A program made the translations under genes and the position numbers. From Xylona heveae TC161 (Eukaryota; Ascomycota; Xylonomycetes; Xylonales; Xylonaceae), in assembly GCF_001619985.1 (NCBI RefSeq), contig NW_017264200.1, positions 248,001 to 312,000 of the forward strand: a DNA stretch of 64,000 nucleotides, written 5' to 3'. Below the pieces are notes generated by a model. It was not told the origin of the DNA, searched no databases, and was given only the letters and a program-made list of their open reading frames with translations. This document shows positions 1 to 10,271 of this stretch, piece by piece. The stretch's first letter is position 1. Each line of letters begins with the position of its first letter.

Positions 1-1605
1 GTATGCTTCTTTGTCATCGACTCTGGATTGGATGAAATCTGCAGTTCCACGCGCCCAGTACTGAGAAACGATGAGATAGAAATTTACGTCATCAGCATGT
101 TTGTCAGAAAATAATGGCTGGATGTGGTTAAGGAATACGTTGTAGAGCCCCGTTGGGCTCATCAAAGCTGCTCTGTACCAGAAGGCCCCCGACTTCCAAC
201 AACGTTCCATGATAGATGCTGGAGAAAAGTCGTATTCTGGTGGGGAATTCTTCTCTTCTTCTTTGAATATCTCCATGAATTCTTGCCGCTGTTCGTCGTA
301 CTCTTCTGTATTTGTCTGGTCAATCCCTTGACTAGTAAGCCAGAGTGGCGTACGCATAAATTCAATAGGGAGAGAGCTGGCCCATTCTAAATCGATAAAG
401 CGTTTGATATGCCAATCTTTGTCGACCAAAATATTACTCGCGTGCAAATCAGTTAAGGTGAAGACAAAGGGCCCGTGGTTGAACTGGTGGTCAAGAAATT
501 GCGGACGCACAGTCCTCATTAGAGCCAGAGCGGTCAACTGCCTAGCACAGTCACCGTAACTCTTCACGGCGTTGGGCTGAGAACGTAGTCTGCTATCATG
601 ACACATGAGAAGACTGTTGACATATGAATCCACACTTGCGATAGTCTGACTCCTCGGCATATCAACGGGGATATTTTCATTCTCCAGGTCTTGCAACATG
701 AGCGTCAGAGGTCTGTTTGCGAGGCGCAAGTAACCATTGTCATCGATAATAAAGGAGCCAATTTTAGGCAGTGCGATTCGACTCATAGTGAGCATGACTT
801 TGGATAAATCTCGAAAGAGATTTTTCCGTAAGGTTTTATCATTTCTCTGGTTCGCCCAAGTGTCGGACAGCATCCTCCCCTCTTCGATATATTCGATAAT
901 GAGATACGGTCCGAGCTCGTTTGAAGCATCGCTGTCATCTGGGACAAGACGGGAGGGAAGCGGGTTTCCAAATAGAGAAGAGTACCAGCAGTGGATGCGG
1001 TGAAGCAGGCGACGAACTAGTGGCAACCGGTCGAGGGCAGTAAACTATTCAAAGCGATAGATTAGAAATTAGTTAAGAACTTTAGGTATTCAATGGCGAC
1101 CGCAGCCACTACTTACACTCTGACCAGACCTCACGGCAAACCCATAAAAGCGTGGAATCGGTATTGAGGGGCAAAACTCTTGCATCCATGCGTATGTGCC
1201 AGCTTCGCATCTGACTTTCTCGTCGCCATTTCCAGGACAGAAACTTTCACCAACACGATAAGGAAGAGGAAAGCGAATAATGACGCGACCGAGACCTTCG
1301 ACACGCACAGGTACACAGATGTTGAAGCTTCCATTCATCCACTCGCCAACGTCTTCAGTTTGGCATTTTTTGACGGGTACCTTTAGGTGATGTGCGACGC
1401 GGGACTCGATGAGTTTGCGGCGGGCATGGAGAAAGTATAAAAGTTCATTTCGTTGTGGCCAGTATCCAAGCTGATGTAGAACGTTCACCTCTCTATCGAG
1501 GGCTTGAGAGAGTGTGATTGATTCACGCAAAAGACGCCGTTCAACTGGCATGGCTCGGCTCAGAGATATATAGAGCGACAGCACAATAACCAGATATGTC
1601 TGCAT
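1..1605 (-). CDS. APH-type phosphotransferase-family protein, partial (C-terminus beyond window)
   Basis: Two exons are visible: 1605-1117 and 1045-1, joined across a gtaagt...ag intron (1046-1116); the frame is still open at base 1. The family is the large fungal group of aminoglycoside-phosphotransferase-like (protein-kinase fold) proteins, whose substrates are mostly unknown. Exon 1 carries GSFNICVPV and RVIIRFPLPYRVGE, followed by EEKVRCEAGTYAW-like residues. Exon 2 carries GPYLIIEYIEEG, IGSFIIDDNGYL, LTDLHASNI and FIDLEWASS. The D-x4-N of the catalytic loop (LTDLHASN) is present, but the usual HGD is LTD; this substitution is, from memory, common in these fungal proteins. The downstream FIDLEW corresponds to the metal-binding Asp region. 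The start is uncertain: the first ATG gives a short hydrophobic leader, and an ATG 18 codons later is an alternative. Family assignment is confident; biological role is unknown. Confidence 0.8.
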
Positions 1606-1832
1606 TCACAGAAATTCGAGGAATGCATTTTCTAAAGGGTCAAAGCGTTCAAATGACCCCTAAGTTCTCCAAGGACAAAACGCAAGGCTGAGGGCTCGAA
1701 TCACGTGCATAACCTCCTTCCAATGAGGCGCATCAATATATATTTCAACAGCTACATTAATGCCATACGCAAGACTAATCCAAAAAAAATTTGAAATATA
1801 AAGCCTCTATTTAATCCTTGCTGATATCAATC

Positions 1833-2354
1833 ATGGCATCAAATCCTCAAGACTGGCGAGAACTCATCACATCCCGCAAACCCGTCCGGGTTCTGGTCAT
1901 CGTCTATCCCGGCAGCTCTTTGTTCAAGGAATCCAACCTCTCTCTCATCCGAGACACCGCTCTCCAGAGAATTGGAGCCGACGAGAAGGATTGCAAGACA
2001 CTGATACTGTCGACGTGGACAAGACGGACCGCTCTCGTCCTCGACCTGTGCCATACAACCTACGATTTCAAGACTGCTCATCATCCTGAATCTTTGACAG
2101 TAATTATTGTCCACATCATCAGCGAGACCAAAATCACCGTCAATATAGCACGAGCAGCTGATCGTGATGAGACGAACAAGCAGGTTGCCCATATGCATGA
2201 GTCGCAGGGGTTTGATGCAATTTTGCCCATGGTAGAAGAACACCGCAATGGAGCGGTACCTTCTTATCCCAATCCGCGATCCCTCATGTTTCGAAAATCT
2301 GAACGGGCTTTGAAGGGTCAGGGAGCTCTCAGTCAAGGCGCAGGGAGTACATGA
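1833..2354 (+). CDS. doubtful small ORF, hypothetical protein
   Basis: An open frame of about 173 codons starts at an ATG (MASNPQDWRELITSRKP) and ends with a TGA-class stop near 2354. An equally long frame runs antisense (2336-1839), so openness alone does not prove coding. The plus frame has reasonable codon choice with many C/T third positions and no internal splice signals that are needed, but I recognise no domain, signal peptide or membrane segment. It sits between the 5' end of the APH-family gene (divergent) and the 3' end of mak5 (convergent). It could be an orphan gene, a fragment of a degraded gene, or non-coding. Confidence 0.3.
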   Translation: MASNPQDWRELITSRKPVRVLVIVYPGSSLFKESNLSLIRDTALQRIGADEKDCKTLILSTWTRRTALVLDLCHTTYDFKTAHHPESLTVIIVHIISETKITVNIARAADRDETNKQVAHMHESQGFDAILPMVEEHRNGAVPSYPNPRSLMFRKSERALKGQGALSQGAGST

Positions 2355-2568
2355 CTATCGAATAAATCGTTTGATTTTGGCAGGTTGTTTGCAATTTTCA
2401 GGTATCCACGTTTATTAAATGACAGAAATGAAACGAAGAAATCTGCTTTTATACGTCCCTGTATCACATCCAGTACTCCAGGATTCTATGACTGTTATAC
2501 TTTTAAACAAATTCAAAACAGAAAATTTTCGAGGAAAAAGCAATCGCCGATATTCAAATGCATCTTGA

Positions 2569-5055
2569 CTAATCCTCAAAACCTAAATCATCCACCTTTC
2601 CCAGAAACTCCCCTGTCTTCTCCGCCTTCAACAACTCATTAACATCGATTCTTCCATCTGTCAGATATCGCTCACTGACGCCAATATTCACCCTTTGGGA
2701 AAGTTGACTTTTGAGTTCCGCGCGGAGGGCCTGTAATTCGGCCTTTGTCTTTGCACTAGCCTCGTTCATTCGTTTCTCACGACCGCTTCCACGGCCTTTC
2801 CGAGAGCCTTTACCCGACGATGTGTCCTGGAAAGTATCGCTGTCGTAATCGACACCGAGCTCTTCGGCGACATTTCGCAACCAGTCATCTCCAGACGCTT
2901 TCTTTTCCTTGGCGAGGTTGCTGTCGGCGAGCTCCTTGGCGAGAGAGACTCGAGGCTTGAGACGCGCGGCAATGCGGCGATCTATGTCCAGAGAACGCAT
3001 GAAATACCGCGTTGCTGTGTTCCCGGCCGCAATAGCTGCCTCTGCGTGAACTTTGCCGACAAGACGCCGCACACCGACGACTTCTTCAGGGGCGCACAGG
3101 AGAACGCTCGATCCAGAGGTCGAGGCACGTGCAGTACGACCAGATCGGTGCACATACATGTCTGCTGTGCGAGGAAGGTGGTAGTGAATAACGAGCTGGA
3201 CGCCTTTGATGTCAAGACCACGGGCAGCAACGTCGGTAGCGATCAGGATAGAGCCTGGATGGTCGGTGGAGGAGAAGCGTTCGACAGAGCGGAGACGAGC
3301 TTTTTGTGGCATTTGTGAGTGTAGAGCAAGAGCAGGGAGGTTGAGGTTTTGTAGGAATGGTGTGAGACGCCGGACTGCGGAGATGGAGTTGGTAAAGATG
3401 AGAGTGCGGGTATTGGGGTAGTAGAGAAGGAGAGCGTAGAGGTAAAGGTCCTGAACAAGGGAGTTAGCTTGAGCATGTCTAAAGTGTGTTGGAAAGAAGT
3501 CTAAAGGGCTCATACCTTTTCTGTAGCGCCACATTCGACCAGTCCTTCTTTGAGACCTTCGGCCATTTGGGAAATTGGGTTGACATCGACGAATTTTGGC
3601 TTTTCCTCACGGAAATTGAGCTTCTTTAAAAGGTACTCCATTGACTCCCGGTTGCTCATCAAGTCCCCGCTAGGACGGCCCTTGCCGGCGAGTTTCTGCT
3701 GAAGTCCCTTGTGGAAAGTTGCTGAGAAGACCAAGGTCTGGCGGGAAACTTCAGTCCCATCATCCGATTCTTCTTCAAGCTGCTCGCCCTCAGGGCCAAT
3801 AGTCTCGGACTTGCGGTCCAAGAGGTCGAGAATCTGTTCCATTTCCTTGAAGTGCCCTTCACTAAGTAGTCTATCGGCCTCGTCGACAACGATAAATTTA
3901 ACCTTCTTGAGCCAGGCAACCAGACCTTGTCCGCCGCTGATAACCTCGTAGAGTCGGCCTGGTGTTCCAATGACGACATCTGCACTAGATAAATGTCGAC
4001 GTTGCTTCTGCACCGAAAGACCACCAGTGAGCGTGGCAATCGAGGGACTGTCCGGACCAGAGTTTGAGCAGAGGGCTGTAAGATGCGCCGAGATTTGATG
4101 CGCCAATTCTCGTGTGGGAGAAAAGACCAGTGCAATAGGGGGATTGCGCAATTCCTCGTCCTGCTTTGCCCTTTTCTTCATATCTTTCTTACTCTGGGAG
4201 GTCTTAAGATACTCCTCCAATATAGGAATACCGTATGCCAGCGTCTTTCCCGAACCTGTGGATGCCTTTCCAATAACGTCGTGACCAGCGATAATCTCAG
4301 TTATGGCAGAGGATTGAATAGGTGTAGGCTTCGAGAACTTCAACTTGGACAATGCCAGGAGAGTTTCCGGAGACAGAGGCAGTGATTGCCAGGCAGAAAC
4401 TAGATCCCAGTGAGCGAAAATATAGGGGATTTATTTACAACGTGCACATACCATCAGTGGCGTCAAGTTCCGCTGCGTCATCCTCGAGCTCTGCAAAGAC
4501 ATTCTCCCTGAGCTCACTGTCATCGATAGACACTTGCTTCCCTTGCAGCTTCTGTTGTTTCTTGGTCTGGTTTTGCTTTTTGTCTTGCTTTTGCTTCTTG
4601 TCTTCGACCTTCTTTTGCTCGGTTTTTTTCTGCTCTTGCACAATGGATTTTGACTCCTGAACAAGCTTCTCGTCCGTTGCTAGTGCTTCTATTTCTTCGT
4701 CGTCGAATCCACCCCATTCTTCGTCATCCTCCTCCACGGAGCTTGCGCGATTGCCCGCTTTGGACTTTTTGTCTTCATCCTCAGTATGTGCACTACTGAT
4801 CTGAAACGAAATTCTCCCAGAATCATCTCTGACGACATCGACATCATCAATTTCCTCAAGACCATAGAACCCTTCAGCATCATCTAAATGATCTGGCATG
4901 GGCACTTCCTTCCACCCAAGCTTGTCCAAAGGCACAACTTTCCGCGGGGCTTTGCGAAGCGTCGATTGGAGCGATTTCCCCGTCTTGCGTTTCTTATTTG
5001 ATGAGCTTTCTTCATTTCTAGAGGAGAATCTCCGCTTATGGTTCGCTGGTGTCAT
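2569..5055 (-). CDS. mak5: ATP-dependent RNA helicase Mak5 (DEAD-box)
   Basis: Three exons, 5055-4452, 4399-3516 and 3450-2569, give 789 residues; introns are 52 and 65 bp and all phases close. Mak5 is a nucleolar DEAD-box helicase for 60S subunit assembly. The acidic/basic N-terminus has LGWKEVPMPDHLDDAEGFYGLEEID, cut here as LGWKEVPMPDHLDD then AEGFYGLEEID, typical of Mak5. The helicase core follows: Q-motif region SKLKFSKPTPIQ (about 218), ASTGSGKT (about 247), PTRELA, TPGR, VDEADRLL (about 373), SAT (about 428), TLIFTNS after the second intron, and HRSGRTAR (about 598). The C-terminus is Lys/Arg rich with a GKGSRKGRGSGR stretch. I chose MTPANHKRR as the start because family members begin close to this point, although the frame stays open far upstream (see the neighbouring entry). 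Confidence 0.93.
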
Positions 5056-6339
5056 GATTGCTGGTTTGTTAAAAATGGAGACTTCGACAGAACGGTTTGC
5101 AATATTTTTCAAACAACTTACCCGCCGAGCGCCTACGCCCAGAGAAAGGGTGGTGCCGAGCTTCTTCCGGACTAAGGTTCTTCGATAAGGCTCGGCTAAA
5201 GGGTAAGCGCCAGGGGCTACCTGGGGCGCGGATGACGGCCCTGGGGACGGTCTGCGACGTTTGCGGACCACGCTGCACTTGGCGGATTCGTCAATGAGCT
5301 CAATAGATTGATCTGACCCTGTCCGATCCTTCTTCACTGGCGATTCTTTTTCTTCGGCTGCCTTCCGTGCCTTCTGCCGTCTGAGCTTCCGGTCCGACCG
5401 CTCTCGTGCTTCCGCCGACTCGATGTATTGGATCCTACCCTTTTGCCGATACAACATATCGAAGAACCTTAGTTGCAAATGGTCAAGACATTCCACCATG
5501 TGTTTGTGCCTGTCTGGAAGAAGCTTCAGTAGCAGGGAGAGAGCCTTCTTGTCCCAGTACAAGTTCTCAGCAAGCATCAACCAATTGGCGTCATCGATCA
5601 ATGTTCGGATGCCACTATGGCAACGATCTTTTCGCTCCGCATACTCATTGATTTCATAGAGCAGCAGCTCTAGATCTGTGCCAAGTTCGTAGGCTGCTGC
5701 TGAAACTGCACCGAGCCAAGGCCTCTTTCTCCGCCCCGGCCCCACGAGCACGTCTCCCGGCTGTATGTCGCGCTCTCCGGCAAGTGTCTCCTGCACTTCG
5801 GTCCATGTAAATCCCGGATGGTGTTTCCACACGGACTGCACGGGATTCTGTGCCCTTATCTCTTGGAGAGAGCATGCAAGATAATCCCCATATCGGAGAT
5901 ACAAATGGTCCTCAATCATCAAGTGGATATTATCCACTAAGGTCGCACAGAGTCCCTGCGGTCCGTGGGTCTCGTCCCACCGGGATTGCAACATGGCCCC
6001 ATCAATTTGAATGTCCCTTTCAAGGACTTGCTGCTCCTTTCTCCGTACCTTCTTTAATCCCAAAAGCTTCTTGCAGTTATTGTGGAATTTCTCCACGAAT
6101 TGTGCGAGCCTTGGGGATATGTTCCGGTTCTGCCTGAACATGTTGAGGTATTCAAGTCGCTCCTTCAGCCCTCTTATGTTCATAGGGCCATTGGGGGGGC
6201 GAGGGTATGGCGGAGCATAGGCTGGCGTTTCGGCCTCCTTTTCTTTCGACTTCATTTCTCTCGGTCTCCTGGGTACCTGGAGTGCGTCCTCTTCTCCCCA
6301 TTGGGGAAGACGAATCGTCTTGAAAATCGTTTCGCTCAT
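5052..6339 (-). CDS. unrecognised gene upstream of mak5, hypothetical protein
   Basis: An open frame upstream of mak5 starts at MSETIFKTIRLPQW (6339) or, less likely, at an ATG at 6711 that would include a poly-Glu tract encoded by a TTC/GAA microsatellite. It ends in KKLGTTLSLGVGARR at a strong gtaagt donor (exon end 5122). The nearest acceptor (ccag, intron 5061-5121, 61 bp) joins CAA TCA TGA, so the protein would finish RRQS-stop with 408 residues, and its TGA would overlap the mak5 ATG as ATGA. The protein is basic, helix-rich (for example ANWLMLAENLYWDKKALS) and has a Lys/Arg/Glu cluster; I recognise no domain. Without splicing, the frame would run straight into Mak5 as one protein. Reading them as two genes rests on the intron signals and the normal Mak5 N-terminus. 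Confidence 0.5.
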
Positions 6340-6367
6340 CTCCAAAATCAGCTGAACAATATTGTCG

Positions 6368-6464
6368 TCTTCTTCTTCTTCTTCTTCTTCTTCTTCTTCT
6401 TCTTCTTCTTCTTCTTCTTCTTCTTCTTCTTCTTCTTCTTCTTCTTCTTCTTCTTCTTCTTCTC
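6368..6464 (+). repeat. (TCT)n / (AGA)n microsatellite, about 32 units
   Basis: An uninterrupted trinucleotide tract of about 97 bp. On the minus strand it reads GAA codons and would encode about 32 glutamates if the upstream ATG (6711) were used. It lies 5' of the preferred start (6339), so it is more likely leader or promoter sequence of the unrecognised gene. Such tracts are length-polymorphic. Confidence 0.95.
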
Positions 6465-6711
6465 GTTCAAAAATGATGGACTTTACAGAAGCCTTCTGCA
6501 ACCTACGAGCTCTACTTATACATTTTTCAGTCGATCTGGCTTCTATCTCTTGATGGTCTAGCTCTGCTATGAAGGGCAAGTACGTCAAAGATAATTTACG
6601 TGGCCTTATAAAATTTTGTTGTGTTTCAGTGAGTTGTGCCTTCCTTTTTTGTCCAAGTTTCACCTTGATCTTTTTTCCTTTGTGGGCTCTCTCTAACGTA
6701 GGTACCTCCAT

Positions 6712-7355
6712 AAAATTGAAGACTTAATCCGGGTAAGTTTTGAATAGAAGAGTTGCTTGGCTAATATTATACTGTAATCAAATGAACAATGCCTGTATTT
6801 AGGTAAGTCTTGTTCTTACTACAGTAACAAGTATAAAGATGTTAGAACGTGATTTACCTAGTTTCTAAATTCTTTACTCTATGCCAGGAAGAGTATTTAG
6901 CCTTCAATTAAGTAGTTCAAACCTCTTGTTACTACCTATCTAGCTCTAAATCAGCCTATATTTATAATAAATGAACTGTTAAAATAAGCTGTTTTAGGAC
7001 CCTTTTTGACTTTATTCTTGTTAAATAAACTACTATATATCATGATATGTAGATAAGACTTGAGAGTAGCATTTGCCATGGTAGATTTTGATATTGCCTT
7101 TTTCAGAATTTCAAATACTAAAATGACACTTCTCATACGCTAGGTATTTCAGCTACAGAACCTCCCTATTCCCTAGGTCGTGCCTTCCTCTCCAGCGGAG
7201 TACAAAGTACGGATAGTCCACATCAAAATATTTGGCGGAACTTGCCGGGGTCGCAGAACTGACGGATCGGAGGATTCTTAGTGACTTTCTCCGATTCCAG
7301 AATATAATAATCAAGTTACCACAATTAACGGTTTACGACCCCACCATTTGTCGCC
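6712..7355. other. AT-rich divergent intergenic region
   Basis: 644 bp between the minus-strand unrecognised gene and trm7. The left part (to about 7140) is AT-rich with many TA steps; the right 200 bp is of normal composition and has no ATG on the plus strand before that of trm7. I see no gene or repeat family here. Confidence 0.6.
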
Positions 7356-8456
7356 ATGGGAAAGTCTTCAAAGGATAAGCGTGATGCTTACTATAGATTG
7401 GCAAAGGAGCAGGGATGGAGAGCTCGTAGCGCCTACAAGCTACTGCAGCTGGACGAGGAATTCAATCTCTTCGAAGGTGTTACGAGAGTGGTCGATCTTT
7501 GCGCAGCACCGGGCAGCTGGAGTCAGGTCCTCTCGAGAGTATTGATCAAAGGCGAAAAGTTTGGCCGCGCAGGGCTGGAGCACAAGCAAAGCAGAGAAAA
7601 TGCAATCATCTATAATCCCGAACAAGCCAATAACGAAAGCGATCCTCTTTCAAAGCCTGCCCCGCGCACAGATGTGAAGATTGTTTCAATCGATCTTCAA
7701 CCCATGTCCCCGCTAGAGGGCATTACAACTCTTCGTGCAGATATTACACACCCTTCCACGATCCCTCTTTTGCTGCGGGCACTAGATCCCGAGACCTACG
7801 ACCCCGCTTCTTCTTCTGGATCTCATCCTGTGGATTTGGTTATTTCCGATGGAGCGCCCGATGTTACAGGATTGCATGATCTCGATATTTACGTGCAGAG
7901 TCAGCTGCTGTGGGCGGCACTGAATCTTGCATTGTGTGTCTTGAAACCAGGAGGGAAATTTGTTGCCAAGATTTTCAGAGGCAAGGACGTGGATGTCCTG
8001 TTCGCCCAGCTCAAGACAGTGTTCCGCTCTGTCAAGGTGGGCAAGCCGAGGAGTAGCAGAGCTAGCAGTGTAGAAGCCTTTGTGGTCTGCGAGGGTTTCT
8101 GTCCTCCCGAGGGCTTCAAGGCAAGCCTCGAGAACCCATTGGGCACGGAGAAGACGCTATCTTCAAAAGCTGCTGAGGAAATTGAGAAGGAGCCGAGAGG
8201 TCAGGCAAGGACACTCAGACCTGACGGGATCACGGAGTTGGACCTGGGCTCAGATGCGCAGGAGGACAATCGATGGGTTGCTCCATTTTTAGCTTGTGGC
8301 GATTTGTCCGCGTATGATGCCGATGCTACGTATCATTTGCCAGAGGGATGGCAAAGCTTGGATCCAGTGCAGCCTCCTACAGCACCTCCATACAAGAAAG
8401 CGCTGGAAATGAGGCGAGCAGCCGGCGGAGCGTACGGCAAGACGACCAAGGGGTGA
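7356..8456 (+). CDS. trm7: tRNA 2'-O-ribose methyltransferase Trm7 (FtsJ family)
   Basis: A single uninterrupted frame of 366 residues; the ATG has a purine-poor but acceptable context (gtcgccATGGG). The SAM-dependent RrmJ/FtsJ fold methylates riboses 32 and 34 in the anticodon loop of several tRNAs in the cytoplasm. The KDKE catalytic tetrad is visible: K28 in RSAYKLLQLDE, D in VISDGAPD (about 165), K in KFVAKIFRG (about 205) and E in SVEAFVVCEGF (about 239). The SAM motif is VDLCAAPGSWSQ (46-57). It is somewhat longer than yeast Trm7 because of an insert at KQSRENAIIYNPEQANNESD and a C-terminal tail ending KALEMRRAAGGAYGKTTKG. Mitochondrial Mrm2 and nucleolar Spb1 are relatives, but the N-terminal MGKSSKDKRDAYYRLAKEQG is the Trm7 signature. 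Confidence 0.93.
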   Translation: MGKSSKDKRDAYYRLAKEQGWRARSAYKLLQLDEEFNLFEGVTRVVDLCAAPGSWSQVLSRVLIKGEKFGRAGLEHKQSRENAIIYNPEQANNESDPLSKPAPRTDVKIVSIDLQPMSPLEGITTLRADITHPSTIPLLLRALDPETYDPASSSGSHPVDLVISDGAPDVTGLHDLDIYVQSQLLWAALNLALCVLKPGGKFVAKIFRGKDVDVLFAQLKTVFRSVKVGKPRSSRASSVEAFVVCEGFCPPEGFKASLENPLGTEKTLSSKAAEEIEKEPRGQARTLRPDGITELDLGSDAQEDNRWVAPFLACGDLSAYDADATYHLPEGWQSLDPVQPPTAPPYKKALEMRRAAGGAYGKTTKG

Positions 8457-8960
8457 AACCAGTCTTCAAAAATGAATAATGTCATTCGCGTTTGATGATC
8501 GATTAACTTCCGTCATGAGCATTCAACAAACACTCTGCGACATACAACGCCAGAGTGGGGGATGATTGTGCATCTATTTGATGGCGCTCATTGAGGTTAC
8601 TCTGCCGAAGTTGCAATATAGTTGCTGCTATATCTCCTCATGTGCGTGGCGTATATTTCGCGGCAAAGGAGTCTCGGGGAACGGATCAAAGACTTTCTAC
8701 AGTGGCATGATCGAAGTCCCTTGGAAATACACCAGATCGTGTGTGCGCTCTACCAAAAATCGCACGAGAACTGGATGTCTTTGAAAACGATCTAAAGATT
8801 GTGTATAATTTTCTTTGAACAAAAAGCTTCCTGCAGCAACATATGCCTGCACGCTCTGATATTAGCATGTAGATATCCGTAACGCCTTAGAACAAACGAT
8901 CTAATGTACATATATACAACATATGCGCTTAATTCTTTTCTATTTCCTTCTGGATCCGGA
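8457..8960. other. convergent intergenic region trm7/coq5
   Basis: 504 bp between two 3' ends. It should hold both polyadenylation regions. No coding region, RNA gene or repeat is apparent. Confidence 0.6.
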
Positions 8961-9972
8961 TCAGGCATTTCTGGGTTTGACGCCCTTGTGGATCGCAGCG
9001 ATACCGAACGTGAGGTCCTCGTAGCCTTTTCCAGGGGTCATGAAACCTGCTTCTTGAATCATCCCTTTCCATTCCTCCTGACTTGGGAATCGGTCGATAC
9101 TCTCAACAAGATACTGGTAACTGTCACGATCGCCAGCGACAAGGTGCCCAATCAAGGGAATAGCGCCAAAGCTCCATCGCTGGTAGACCTCATTGAAAAC
9201 CGGGTTGTTCACCTTGCTGAATTCGAGACAGGCAAAGACACCCCCGGGCTTGAGCACACGATAAGCCTCGCGCAGAGCCGCAGCCTTGTCCGTAAAATTT
9301 CGAATTCCAAACGCCACAGTATAGAGGTCAATCGAGTTGCTCTCGACCATATCAAGTTTCTCAGCGTTCGCCTGGAGGAAGCTCAAACGGTCGGAGTTTG
9401 CGTAAGGGGTATCAAGACTGCGTTTTTTGCCTTCGCGCAGCATGTCGGCATTGATGTCGGAAATAGTGACGCGAGTGCGGTGATCGCCGTTGATGTTGGT
9501 GGCATGATCGAGCATGCGGAATGCAATGTCTCCCGTTCCACCAGCAATGTCCAAAATATTCCAACCTTCAGGGGATCCTGGAGATGCTGATCCAGGATTA
9601 ATTGATCGAACAAAGTGGTCTTTCCAGAGTCGGTGAATGCCGAGGGACATGAAGTCGTTCATGGTATCGTATGATGACGCGACGGACGAGAAGACGGCAC
9701 CAACTGGTTACGAAGATCAGCATATTTGTACGATCAGAAAATTAACACGACATTTTCGAAATACCTTTTGATTCCTTGAGTGACTCGGCAATCGTCTCAT
9801 AACCAAAATGCGTTGTCTTCTCGGAGCTAGAGGACGGCTTAGGAGGCTGCGGAGGCTGCTGAGGTTGCTGTGCATATCGAGCAGAGCAGGAAAAGCATCG
9901 ATAACCAGCCTGTCGTACTGCAGGCCGCAGAGGCTGTTGTGTGAGAGCCCTCCATGCTGATTTGGAAGCCAT
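8961..9972 (-). CDS. coq5: 2-methoxy-6-polyprenyl-1,4-benzoquinol methylase Coq5, mitochondrial
   Basis: Two exons, 9972-9765 and 9703-8961, with a 61-bp gtattt...cag intron, give 316 residues. It is the C-methyltransferase of ubiquinone synthesis and acts on the matrix face of the inner membrane in the CoQ synthome. The first 45 residues are rich in Ala, Arg, Ser and Gln with no acidic residues, as in a mitochondrial presequence, followed by a Gln/Pro linker. Family motifs are VGAVFSSVASSYDTMNDFMS across the splice, the SAM-binding LDIAGGTGDIAF, TVAFGIRNFTD, YRVLKPGGVFACLEFSK and a C-terminal AGFMTPGKGYEDLTFGIAAIHKG. It is divergent from the BCKDH E1 alpha gene. Confidence 0.95.
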
Positions 9973-10271
9973 TGTGCAGTTAAGTGGACTTGAATTATAT
10001 GACCTGTTTGGAGAGTCTAGCTCGAGCAGCTAAGGATGAGGTTGCGATGAAATATCAAAACTTGCCACATCTGGACTAGCGCAAACAAGGGTGAGTTTGG
10101 CCGCGAGTAGCCGATCTGACAGTCAACTTAGCACTTGGACCCTGGATCTCCGTCATTCCCCATGGGGGAGGAGATCACGATGATGACCATGATTATGTCT
10201 AATAAATACTGCAATTTACTTATAGCATCTTTCTAACTTTTCTGCTTCTTGCTGGCAAGAAGATTTCAAAC
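9973..10271. promoter_or_regulatory. shared divergent promoter, coq5 / BCKDH E1 alpha
   Basis: Only 299 bp separate the two ATGs, and both genes encode mitochondrial matrix enzymes. The stretch must hold both promoters and both leaders. No binding site was assigned. Confidence 0.6.

Noticed and set aside
1839-2336. 165-codon minus-strand frame opposite the doubtful small ORF
   Set aside because: No recognisable motif; kept only as a reason to doubt coding on either strand.
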